Shown here: positions 18,689 to 26,281 of the stretch, piece by piece
Numbering within the stretch: position 1 is the first letter of the stretch
Layout of the letters: every line of letters begins with the position of its first letter
NCBI RefSeq assembly: GCF_044762655.1
Contig: NZ_JBIWER010000001.1
Span: 682,001-746,000, forward strand
DNA: 64,000 nucleotides
Direction of reading: 5' to 3'
DNA from: Psychrobacillus sp044762655
GTDB taxonomy: Bacteria; Bacillota; Bacilli; Bacillales_A; Planococcaceae
The notes under the pieces: generated by a model
Databases searched by the model: none
Seen by the model: only the letters and a program-made list of their open reading frames with translations
Told to the model about the DNA's origin: nothing
Made by a program: the position numbers and the translations under genes

Positions 18689-19459
18689 TCAAACCTTTAA
18701 TGATGAAGGACCATCCATATCAATGACAGTTGGTTGCGAATGGACAATCGTTTCTTCTAATAAGCGAAAGGGCTTTGAAATATAATAGCCTTGAAACAAA
18801 GGTACACCTAAGTCTTTGGCAATTAATAAATCGGCTTCGCTTTCAATACCTTCTAAGACTAATTCAACGTTTTCATCTGTGTAATCCAAAACAAGAGATA
18901 TTAATTGTTGTTTTTCTATTGAGTTTGCTAAGTCTTTGGAACGAGTATGATCTAATTTCACAAAATGAGGGACAAACTTCTCCATTTGTTCAAATGTACT
19001 TCTTGTAATTGGTATATCATCAAATGCAATTCGTATACCTACTGATTTAAGATACATCAGACGTTCAAAAAAGATTGGAAAATTCAACAAAGATTCTTCT
19101 GCCTTATCTTCATTTATCTCGAATACGACACGTTTTTTTATGTGAGGATAACGCGATATTAAATTCTGGATAAGTTTTAGGAAGTCTTGATGTATGATTG
19201 TGGATGGAAAAATATTCACAAACAAAAAATATTTTTCTAAGTAAGCTGTTGGAAACTCTCCAATCGCATTGTTAATACAAAGTGTATCTAATTCATATAA
19301 AATACCCTGATTTCGAGCATCTTGGATAATAGTTAACGGATTTATCCTCGGATTACTTCGCATAAGTGCTTCAAAAGCAAAGGTTGCATCTTGTAAATTG
19401 GTTAGTGGTTGATATTCACAATACAATAATTTTTCTTGAATTAATTTCTTGGTATTCAT
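18689..19459 (-). CDS. EAL-domain c-di-GMP phosphodiesterase
   Basis: 256 aa, almost entirely one EAL domain with no membrane segment or sensor. The motif itself is present (Glu30-Ala-Leu), as are the other metal and catalytic positions: Asn82 (FVNIFP), Glu114 (FEINED), Asp147-Asp148 (FDDIP), Lys168 (FVKLD), Glu203 (EGIES) and Gln223 (FQGYYISKP). The loop after the DD pair is IPIT in place of the common FGTG, so activity may be altered. It would linearise c-di-GMP to pGpG in the cytosol. The start is six bases after the stop of the DNA-binding protein gene, indicating an operon. Confidence 0.9.
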   Translation of the reverse strand: MNTKKLIQEKLLYCEYQPLTNLQDATFAFEALMRSNPRINPLTIIQDARNQGILYELDTLCINNAIGEFPTAYLEKYFLFVNIFPSTIIHQDFLKLIQNLISRYPHIKKRVVFEINEDKAEESLLNFPIFFERLMYLKSVGIRIAFDDIPITRSTFEQMEKFVPHFVKLDHTRSKDLANSIEKQQLISLVLDYTDENVELVLEGIESEADLLIAKDLGVPLFQGYYISKPFRLLEETIVHSQPTVIDMDGPSSLKV

Positions 19460-19464
19460 CGTTA

Positions 19465-20076
19465 CTAACTATTCCTCTCTTCATCCCGAATGCTTATAGT
19501 TTGGGAAGTAATTCGCTTATAACGATTTCTCACACTAGTTGGCGTACGATTCATTTTTACAGCAATTTCATTAAACGTGAGACTTTCACTACGTAAAGCA
19601 ATAAGCTTCCTATCTTCTTGAATGGTCCAATTTCGATATCTTCTCTTTTTAATAAGTTGATGATCTCGCTCTTTTTTTCTCTCCTTTTCAACCCAAGAAG
19701 GTTCTGGGAGAAGAACTTGTTCTTCAATGGCTAAAAATTGTACCTTGTCTTTGTGTTGTTCGGCCCATTTCCAAAAATCACTTGGTCCAATAAAATAAAA
19801 ACTTTTTGATTCTCTTGTAACTCTCTTTTTATATGGTAAGGCATGATCTTTCATCCATAATCGAACGGTCGAACGATCAACTTTTAATAGATTAGCCAGC
19901 TCGCCCGTTGTAAAATAACCTAATTGCAATTTAGTATTTGATAAACCTAACCGTGTCATTTTTACTTTGACGGAATCATAGGAACGATTCAAATTTTTCG
20001 CGATAGTTGAAACTTTTTGTAGACCAATATTTTCACTTAGATAGTCGATTTCCTCCGAAATCCATACCTTCCTCAT
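19465..20076 (-). CDS. DNA-binding protein: Myb/SANT-like, MerR-like HTH and second Myb-like segment
   Basis: 203 aa from the ATG at 20074-20076, chosen because AGGAG lies seven bases upstream. The N-terminal segment (WISEEIDYLSENIG to DSVKVKMTRLGL) looks like a SANT/Myb-type helix-turn-helix. The centre (YFTTGELANLLKVDRSTVRL) is a MerR/excisionase-type HTH. The C-terminal part (WTIQEDRKLIALRS to RTPTSVRNRYKRI) is a second SANT/Myb-like unit. It has no ligand domain. It is the first gene of the EAL-GGDEF-CheY block and may regulate it, or act as a c-di-GMP-linked regulator. Both are inferences. Confidence 0.8.
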   Translation of the reverse strand: MRKVWISEEIDYLSENIGLQKVSTIAKNLNRSYDSVKVKMTRLGLSNTKLQLGYFTTGELANLLKVDRSTVRLWMKDHALPYKKRVTRESKSFYFIGPSDFWKWAEQHKDKVQFLAIEEQVLLPEPSWVEKERKKERDHQLIKKRRYRNWTIQEDRKLIALRSESLTFNEIAVKMNRTPTSVRNRYKRITSQTISIRDEERNS

Positions 20077-20176
20077 TCTTAAACTCCTTTTGATGTATAT
20101 ATACATCGTATAATTCTTAATTCAAATAAGGTTGAAGGATTTTTAATCCCCCGATCTCGTATTCATTGGAAATCGC

Positions 20177-21874
20177 TCAAAGTTTAAAGTGTCGAACGAT
20201 ACCATTCAGCTCTTCTGCTAAATTAGCAAGTTGTTCTGCACTACCAGCTACTTCTTCAATTGAACTATTTGATTGTTCGACCGTTGCTGCCGTTTCTTCT
20301 ACCCCTGCTGCAGCTTCCTGAGAAACTGAAGCAATTTCTTCAACTTGGCCATTCATCTCTTGGCTGTTCGCTGAAATCTGTGCTAAATTATCCGTAATGG
20401 TTTGTATATTTTCTACCATCACCGTAACAGACAGCGTAATGTTCGTAATGGTTTCTCCTGTCAAATGAATCTGATCTTTCCCTTTTTCTACTTCTTTATA
20501 TCCATTATTTAAAGATTCATTTACTTGCCCAAAATCTTTTTGTATGTTTTCCACGATCATTGCAATGTCTTTTACGGAATCATTCACTTGTTCAGCCAGT
20601 TTCTTCACTTCATCTGCCACGACCGCAAAGCCTTTCCCATGTTCACCTGCTCTTGCTGCTTCAATTGATGCATTTAAGGCTAATAAATTTGTTTGACCAG
20701 CAATGTCCTGAATGACGGAAACTAAACTTACAATTTCATTTGTTCTTTTCTCAAACTCTTGAATTCTTACAACAGATTCTTTTATTACTTGATCCACTTT
20801 CCCCATTTGTTCATTCGAAGAATCCATTAATAGCTTACCTTCGTTTGTCATTTTCAAAACTTCATGTGAGGATTCTTGAATACGTTCTCCGTTTTCATTA
20901 GCTTCTACAACTCTTGAAACAAACGCATCCATAATCGAAGATAAATCACTCGCACTATTCGCTTGTAATTCTGAACCCGAAGCTAGTTCTTGCATTGTTG
21001 TAGCAATTTGATCTGTACCTGCTTTCACTTCATTCGCAGCTTGTGTTAGTTCTTCACTATGACTGGATAGCGTTTCTGAACTTTGAGAAATGTGCGTCAT
21101 CGCTTTTACTATGTTACTTTGCATTTGATTGATTGCATTTGTCAGGCGGCCAGTTTCATCTTTAGAGTAAACAGGCAGAGGTTCCAGACTAATGTCACCA
21201 TCCGCAATTACATTCATTCGTTTCATAACTGAAATGATAGGAGTAGTAATCATTTTTGAAATAATTAGAGCTATTATTATACCTAAAGCCACCACAACTA
21301 AAGACACTATTACACTTACAGATAATGTTGTTTCCCCACTAGAAATGACTTCCTTACCTGCATTAACAGCCAGTTTTTCCCTATTTTCAGCACCTTTTTT
21401 AAAACCTTCCATTATTTCACGTGCAAGTGGTTGAACCTCGTTATATAGATTTTGAAGAGCTAAATCTTCATTTCCTTTGTCATACTCGTTAAATACGTCA
21501 TTTATGACTATTTCCCGCCACTCCACGCTCTGATTTATAAGCTTTTCAACTTCTTCCGAATCACTATTTTCCAAGATATATGCTTGATACCCTTTACTTT
21601 CTTCCGTATACTCATTAAATTGTTCCTTATAGTCTGCATCACCAAACAAAACGTAACCACGAGTTAATGCTATTCTTTGAGACATGCTAAAAGCCAACTT
21701 TTCATCAGCAATTAATAATTGAAGCTGGTTGTTCACAATTTCTTCTGTACTTTTATTGGATTTATTAACTGCATAGTAGCTATATATTCCTAATATAAGT
21801 GTTAATAATATGACAAGAGTGAAACCCATTAAAATCTTTGTTTTTATACTTTTGATTTGTAATAATTTTTTCAA
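20177..21874 (-). CDS. Methyl-accepting chemotaxis protein
   Basis: 565 aa from a TTG start at 21872-21874, which sits seven bases after GAGGTG; the longer frame to 21910 has no ribosome site. A membrane helix (about 12-32) and a periplasm-side four-helix-bundle-like sensor (about 35-180) precede a second helix (about 185-210). A HAMP linker and a long coiled-coil signalling domain follow. The conserved hairpin tip reads IQDIAGQTNLLALNASIEAA RAG. It senses an external cue and controls CheA. It belongs next to the CheY-like and c-di-GMP genes functionally, though 100 bases separate it from the regulator gene. Confidence 0.95.
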   Translation of the reverse strand: MKKLLQIKSIKTKILMGFTLVILLTLILGIYSYYAVNKSNKSTEEIVNNQLQLLIADEKLAFSMSQRIALTRGYVLFGDADYKEQFNEYTEESKGYQAYILENSDSEEVEKLINQSVEWREIVINDVFNEYDKGNEDLALQNLYNEVQPLAREIMEGFKKGAENREKLAVNAGKEVISSGETTLSVSVIVSLVVVALGIIIALIISKMITTPIISVMKRMNVIADGDISLEPLPVYSKDETGRLTNAINQMQSNIVKAMTHISQSSETLSSHSEELTQAANEVKAGTDQIATTMQELASGSELQANSASDLSSIMDAFVSRVVEANENGERIQESSHEVLKMTNEGKLLMDSSNEQMGKVDQVIKESVVRIQEFEKRTNEIVSLVSVIQDIAGQTNLLALNASIEAARAGEHGKGFAVVADEVKKLAEQVNDSVKDIAMIVENIQKDFGQVNESLNNGYKEVEKGKDQIHLTGETITNITLSVTVMVENIQTITDNLAQISANSQEMNGQVEEIASVSQEAAAGVEETAATVEQSNSSIEEVAGSAEQLANLAEELNGIVRHFKL

Positions 21875-22479
21875 AATACTGCACCTCATTTTCTTTATTA
21901 TTTTTTTCACTATTATTATTAAGTGTGTGGCGCACTAACTAATTCCTAGAATATCCGGCCAAATAAAATTCACTTACATGTATTGATACATCCGCAATTA
22001 AACTCACTACAAGGTCGTTCTTTTTTCCCTTTTAATGAATCTGTTAGAATTCAACAAATGATAAATTTGGTGTAGATTTATCTAATAACTTTTGCATTTA
22101 GCTTTAAAAAATCAGTAATTGCTTCCAATTCACACACTCATCAATAAATATTTATAGAAATATAGTGATTTTTAGTTTTGTCTATCCAAAAAACCGTTAC
22201 CTTTTTACCAATAACCATACTCGTGAAAATAGTCTTTATTAATCATAAAACACCCAAATCTAAGAATACTACAAGTACAATAATTATTGTGTAATTTTTT
22301 TGTAAATTATAGTGATTATGTGACAAATTAATGAATTTAAAAGCGGTCTTTTAACAAAGGGAATATAACGAAATTTAGAACTAATCTAGCTATGGCTGTT
22401 AGGAAGGATTCTCAACATATATTGTCGAATTAATAGATTTATATTGGACATTAAGATATTAGTAAGGAGGAATTTAGTA
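21875..22479. other. AT-rich intergenic region
   Basis: About 600 bases of very AT-rich sequence between divergent genes. I see no reading frame, RNA or strong hairpin. Promoters for both flanking genes must lie here. The RBS of the right-hand gene (GGAGG, 22467-22471) is clear. Confidence 0.5.
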
Positions 22480-22995
22480 ATGTTATTAGAATCATCGGGT
22501 AAGGAATTGTTTTGGGAATTATGTAACCAATTAAATACATTAAAATTGGTTATTGATAAAAAGAAAATTCAGGAAAATGGTACAGTTGAAAGCGTCCCTT
22601 TTTACTTCCATAAGGATATTCAAGGAAATGGAGATGCTAAAAATTCAAAGCGTCAAGTTGCTTCCGTTCAGTATAATGGAGGGAAAAAGAAAATAATGCA
22701 GAAAGAAGTGACTGGAGTTACACTTCGTTTCTATATATTACCACTAGAAGGCTTTAGATTAGACAGTATATTAGAAAGACATTCAACTTTCCGTTCACAA
22801 AAAAAAGGACCCATTAGCTCCTCATATTACGATTATATTTTTGATGAACCCTATTCATCTAATGATGTATATACGAGTATCTCTGCTCTTTTTACCGACT
22901 TAAAAAATGAATTTATTCATGTATTTGATTCAACCCAAACAAGTCTACTATTAACAAATTTACCAGAAAGCATAAAAGACTTGCCGAGATATTAA
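22480..22995 (+). CDS. Unknown protein
   Basis: 171 aa from the ATG at 22480, which has GGAGG eight bases upstream; the longer frame from 22444 has no such site. The protein is soluble and mixed alpha/beta, with a basic middle (SKRQVASVQYNGGKKKIMQK) and a C-terminal half that includes TLRFYILPLEGFRLDS and YYDYIFDEPYSSNDVY. I do not recognise it. It lies just before one copy of the 415-bp element and is divergent from the chemoreceptor. Confidence 0.65.
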   Translation: MLLESSGKELFWELCNQLNTLKLVIDKKKIQENGTVESVPFYFHKDIQGNGDAKNSKRQVASVQYNGGKKKIMQKEVTGVTLRFYILPLEGFRLDSILERHSTFRSQKKGPISSSYYDYIFDEPYSSNDVYTSISALFTDLKNEFIHVFDSTQTSLLLTNLPESIKDLPRY

Positions 22996-23015
22996 AATAA
23001 TATTAAGGATTTGAA

Positions 23016-23429
23016 TTGAAAGAAAGGGAGGTTGGGTCGGAGGGAACGGAGAAGCTATTCTGCCCTACTAAGAGCATAAGGAATAGTTTGATATGCCTGA
23101 AAGATATATACATCTTAGTTCTTTCGGTCACATATGAATAATAATAGTGTGCTGGAATCATAAACGTATCTATTTTTCCAATTGCCCAGGTACAACTTTA
23201 ACAATAACTCACCACGGAGACACACTATCCTGCCTAGCTTTCGCTACTGGGACGGTAACATTTTGGGAATGGTAAACACCCTTCTGACGGGCTACACAAA
23301 TGTGTTAGACATAGCCGGAGCAGACATGATATTCAGTGGGATTTTTTTCGTCGTTTTACAACCATGCATGTGCCTTTCAAACACATGGAGGAGTGCCTCG
23401 CTGCATGTTCAATTATTAGTTCTATTTAG
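23016..23429 (+). repeat. Conserved ~415-bp noncoding element, copy A
   Basis: It aligns over its full length with 33224-33640. The two copies are mostly identical, with scattered substitutions and several indels that are not multiples of three, which argues against coding. Highly conserved blocks include TTGGGTCGGAGGGAACGGAG, AAGGAATAGTTTGATATGC, AGACATAGCCGGAGCAGAC and the end block. Possible helices kept in both copies are CTATTC/GAATAG (23055-23060 with 23081-23086) and TATGA/TCATA. A GGCTA/TAGCC pair near 23290-23316 is perfect here and imperfect in copy B. It may be a structured RNA gene or a miniature mobile element. I do not recognise the family. Confidence 0.75.
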
Positions 23430-23506
23430 CTCCTACCCTTTAGTCTTTTATGTATCGAAACAGTTTTTTCTAGAATTCCTCTATTGGGTCAAGCTAAGCT
23501 AATAAG

Positions 23507-24244
23507 TTAAACCACCGAAACTATTTTACCTATATACAGTGGTATGTTATTTGGAATTGTTGCTCCACCTGTTACTGCCACTGGTCCGATAAGGTGACCC
23601 GGTGTTAGTCTGATTGTCTGATGAGTAAGTCGACTAACAAAAGCATCTAGGTCAGCATTGTTCTTTTTTTGTGCAGCTTGAGAATTTGAATTTGAAATAA
23701 ACTGATGAACAATAAATATTGCAACGGATGCCCCTTGTTTTTGTGCTTCAATTAAAGTACCGGCTACCCCATGCAACAATTGGTAACGAAGGTCATAAAT
23801 TACACGCTCTTCTAACAACGCAGATGCCATTAATTTAATTCTTATCGGTAGCTTAGATGTTTCCGAACTCTGTTCAATACATTTTCCTATTATTTCCCCA
23901 AAAGTTTCATCCGCTTTTGCTTCAATAGAAATCAGTACTGGCTGTTCATTAAGCGTACCTCTAATAAGTAAGTCATGCACACGTCCTTTTCCATAGTTGT
24001 CTAGCTTCGTCTCCACTTCTGCAAATGCTGTGTGTAATTTTATAGAATGTAACTCTTTCGAGCTGTTTAATAAGTTTTGTAATACAATCGGTACTTTTAC
24101 TTCTTCCCCCTCAAACCAAACATGCGCTAATTCAAACGCACTCCTCCCTTTTTTCCAATGAAATTCTTTTCTTGCTGGTGGTGCGATTCTCAACCACTCT
24201 TGCTCAGAAGTGATTTCTTTCCCCTCTTTATTCAAAATCTTCAT
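23507..24244 (-). CDS. Unknown protein with PD-(D/E)XK nuclease-like core
   Basis: 245 aa from the ATG at 24242-24244. A TTG two codons earlier abuts the AGGAGG site too closely to be used. The segment around residues 77-112 (Glu77, Asp91 in HDLLIRG, then Glu108-Ala-Lys110 in VLISIEAKADE) matches the spacing of a PD-(D/E)XK nuclease active site. The remainder is alpha-helical. I do not know the family name with certainty. Such proteins are common in defence and accessory loci, and the neighbours here are accessory. DNA cleavage is an inference from the motif only. Confidence 0.6.
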   Translation of the reverse strand: MKILNKEGKEITSEQEWLRIAPPARKEFHWKKGRSAFELAHVWFEGEEVKVPIVLQNLLNSSKELHSIKLHTAFAEVETKLDNYGKGRVHDLLIRGTLNEQPVLISIEAKADETFGEIIGKCIEQSSETSKLPIRIKLMASALLEERVIYDLRYQLLHGVAGTLIEAQKQGASVAIFIVHQFISNSNSQAAQKKNNADLDAFVSRLTHQTIRLTPGHLIGPVAVTGGATIPNNIPLYIGKIVSVV

Positions 24245-24639
24245 ATGCAATCCTCCTACACATTTAATTTCAAATTTAGATCAATATAATCGTTTAACCA
24301 TGAAATTATGAGTACAAATTTTAAAATAAAAGGGGTAATTGTAATTGAAGGATACTGAAATGGAATATTCAAGGAAATCAACTGGTTTAAGAACACTTTA
24401 CATATATTCTTTTAAGCAATTCTCGTCTCCAATTTTTCCCTTCTTTCTTCAGAACTTTCAAGCTATCACATAGATTACTTTTTAACTCTACTAAGCAAAA
24501 GTTGCTTTTGATTGCATTCTATTGAAACCTAGCACTAAATAATCTTGCTTTTGCCTTTTTCCTCTACTCTTTTAATACCAGCCTATCAGCAAACTTGAAT
24601 TGGTAGATTTTATACATAGCCTGGCTATCTTTACCATGA
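24245..24639. other. Intergenic region, nothing identified
   Basis: About 400 bases upstream of the PD-(D/E)XK-like gene. It is AT-rich with several stops in every frame. Apart from the promoter the gene must have, I see no specific signal. Confidence 0.4.
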
Positions 24640-24673
24640 AAATCCCTAAGCAAAATTGTTTGCTTAGGGATTT
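24640..24673 (-). terminator. Terminator of the double zinc-ribbon membrane protein gene
   Basis: AAATCCCTAAGCAA (24640-24653) pairs with TTGCTTAGGGATTT (24660-24673). Read leftwards it ends in TTTTC. It lies 27 bases past the stop codon. Confidence 0.85.
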
Positions 24674-24699
24674 GACGACACCTTTATTAATTATCAATA

Positions 24700-25119
24700 T
24701 TAGAAGAATTCCCATTCTTCTATTTGCTTACCTTCTCTTCGTTTTTTGGCAATTAAATATGAATCTATAATTACCAATGGAGTCGTTACAAGCACAGATA
24801 GCCCTACTGTAATAAAACCGATAATAATAGCAACGACAAACAACACTATACCCTTAATGACTTGTCCGTTCACGATTTGGCCTAATCCTGTCAGAAAGAA
24901 TGATAATACTGCAGGAATTGCTGGATGCATACCTTCACTAGAACCAACCGATTTACTTTTCTTAATACTTACTCCGCATGACGTACACATTTCTTGTATT
25001 TCTTTTACAGATTCACCACAATTATAGCAATAATTCTTTACTTTATTCTGTCTTACGCCACATTTCGGACAGATTTCAGCTAAGTCTGAGATAGTCTCAG
25101 AACAATTTGTACAATGCAT
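24700..25119 (-). CDS. Membrane protein with N-terminal zinc ribbons, TM2-like
   Basis: 139 aa. Four CxxC knuckles in the first 60 residues (CTNC, CPKC, CYNC, CTSC) form two zinc ribbons. A serine/glycine linker leads to two membrane helices (about 67-85 and 88-118) joined by a short GQVIKG-type turn, which recalls small TM2-like proteins. The function is unknown; proteins of this build are often membrane scaffolds. A second zinc-ribbon membrane protein gene lies directly upstream on the same strand, so they may be related duplicates. Confidence 0.75.
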   Translation of the reverse strand: MHCTNCSETISDLAEICPKCGVRQNKVKNYCYNCGESVKEIQEMCTSCGVSIKKSKSVGSSEGMHPAIPAVLSFFLTGLGQIVNGQVIKGIVLFVVAIIIGFITVGLSVLVTTPLVIIDSYLIAKKRREGKQIEEWEFF

Positions 25120-25185
25120 GATAACGCCTCCTAGACGGATTTAATATATGTAATTGTAGTTTCAACATTGAAAAATCTTAAATTA

Positions 25186-25213
25186 AATCGCCCGCTTCAA
25201 AAAGTGGGCGATT
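25186..25213 (-). terminator. Terminator of the single zinc-ribbon membrane protein gene
   Basis: AATCGCCCGCTT (25186-25197) pairs with AAGTGGGCGATT (25202-25213), with one G-T pair and a 4-base loop. It lies eight bases past the stop codon; the following T run is broken (TTTAATTT). Confidence 0.8.
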
Positions 25214-25221
25214 CTTTGAAA

Positions 25222-25527
25222 TTAATAATAGTATGATGATGAATCAGCCAAAACTCCTAAAATACCAAAAATAACTGATAGAACGAACCAAATTGCAACT
25301 GAAACAAGGGCCCAAATTAAAGCTGATTTTGCAGCTTTTGGTTTATCATTTTTCCAAACAAAGAACATTACAATTCCTAAAATTGGTATACAACAAAAAG
25401 AAATTAAATTAACTGCAATGTTTGGTTTATCTTCACCAGAAGATGAAGCGCCTTTGACTCTGACCCCGCACTTCGGACAAATCTCCGCGTGTTCTGATAT
25501 TTGATCGCCACAATGTGGACAAAACAT
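25222..25527 (-). CDS. Small zinc-ribbon membrane protein
   Basis: 101 aa. A single zinc ribbon (CPHC at residues 3-6 and CPKC at 17-20) precedes two membrane helices (about 37-58 and 67-92) and a Tyr-rich tail. It is probably a membrane-bound small protein of unknown role. It shares the ribbon motif CPKCGVR with the next gene. An RBS (AGGAGG) lies upstream of the ATG. Confidence 0.75.
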   Translation of the reverse strand: MFCPHCGDQISEHAEICPKCGVRVKGASSSGEDKPNIAVNLISFCCIPILGIVMFFVWKNDKPKAAKSALIWALVSVAIWFVLSVIFGILGVLADSSSYYY

Positions 25528-25587
25528 AATTTTATGCCTCCTAATATGATTTCAGAAATTTATATTTATGTATGAAAACATAACGAC

Positions 25588-25944
25588 TTAAAGAAATAAG
25601 GCTTGTCCTAAATCTCTCCCTATATTCACGAAAATAATTGTGACATTGATGATAATAAAATCAATCGAAATACCACCCATAATTCCTGTTATTAATCGAC
25701 GAAAGTTGTTACTCTCCCACTTATGAAAGAGTTGTCCAGTGCCGTCCACGACCATAGGTATAATCAGAGCAAATGAAAGGAATAGTGATAGCCTTCCGTA
25801 TGTCGATAGGATAAATAACCCAGTGATATAGCCAAACATGATTCCCAAACATCGAGCACATAATGGAAACTGCTTACCATGAAAGTGAAACGACCTTCCG
25901 GGCATACGGTGACACATAAAAGCATACTGAAGAAACTTATCCAT
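25588..25944 (-). CDS. DUF2085 family membrane protein
   Basis: 118 aa. The N-terminus has the hallmark pattern of DUF2085: CHRMPGRSF, then FPLCARCLGI and GYITG, followed by three to four membrane helices and a conserved D-G-T-G-Q motif. The Cys/His residues suggest metal binding. The function is unknown. It lies 60 bases upstream of the zinc-ribbon genes on the same strand and could be co-transcribed with them. Confidence 0.85.
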   Translation of the reverse strand: MDKFLQYAFMCHRMPGRSFHFHGKQFPLCARCLGIMFGYITGLFILSTYGRLSLFLSFALIIPMVVDGTGQLFHKWESNNFRRLITGIMGGISIDFIIINVTIIFVNIGRDLGQALFL

Positions 25945-26240
25945 GTTTACTACCTTCCCATCTCATAAATACAATCCTAAAATAGTATAATATTAGTATA
26001 TACCATTACTGGAAATTTGTAATTAAAATTTAGAGACTTTTATATTATTTTTACGATTCAACCTAGTTCAATAGTCATTTTATTTATCATTTAATAAGGT
26101 CAAAAGAAAACCATCACTCATAACATCGATTATGTGGGGTGATGTACTTTATATTATTAACTTGTCTCATTAACTTAAGTATAAGATATTTGTAGATTAT
26201 GTAAAAATTTTTATTTGCATATATTTTTTTATCCCAAAAA
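25945..26240. other. Intergenic region
   Basis: About 300 bases with no reading frame. An imperfect hairpin with CATCAC/GTGATG ends lies at about 26111-26143, with no gene end close on either side. Confidence 0.4.
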
Positions 26241-26273
26241 AAAGGTCAGAGAGAATGATATCTCCTGACCTTT
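26241..26273 (-). terminator. Terminator of the Ig-repeat subtilase gene
   Basis: AAAGGTCAG (26241-26249) pairs with CTGACCTTT (26265-26273), with inner AGAGA/TCTCT pairing. Read leftwards it runs into eight T. It is eight bases past the stop codon. Confidence 0.92.
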
Positions 26274-26281
26274 ATTCTTTT

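Noticed and set aside
23281..23320. Resemblance of CTGACGGGCTACACAAATG in the 415-bp element to a 16S rRNA stretch
   Set aside because: The match is short, the surrounding sequence is unlike rRNA, and the size does not fit.
23182..23502. 106-aa reading frame inside copy A of the 415-bp element
   Set aside because: Copy B has stops and indels that break the same frame, so coding is not conserved.
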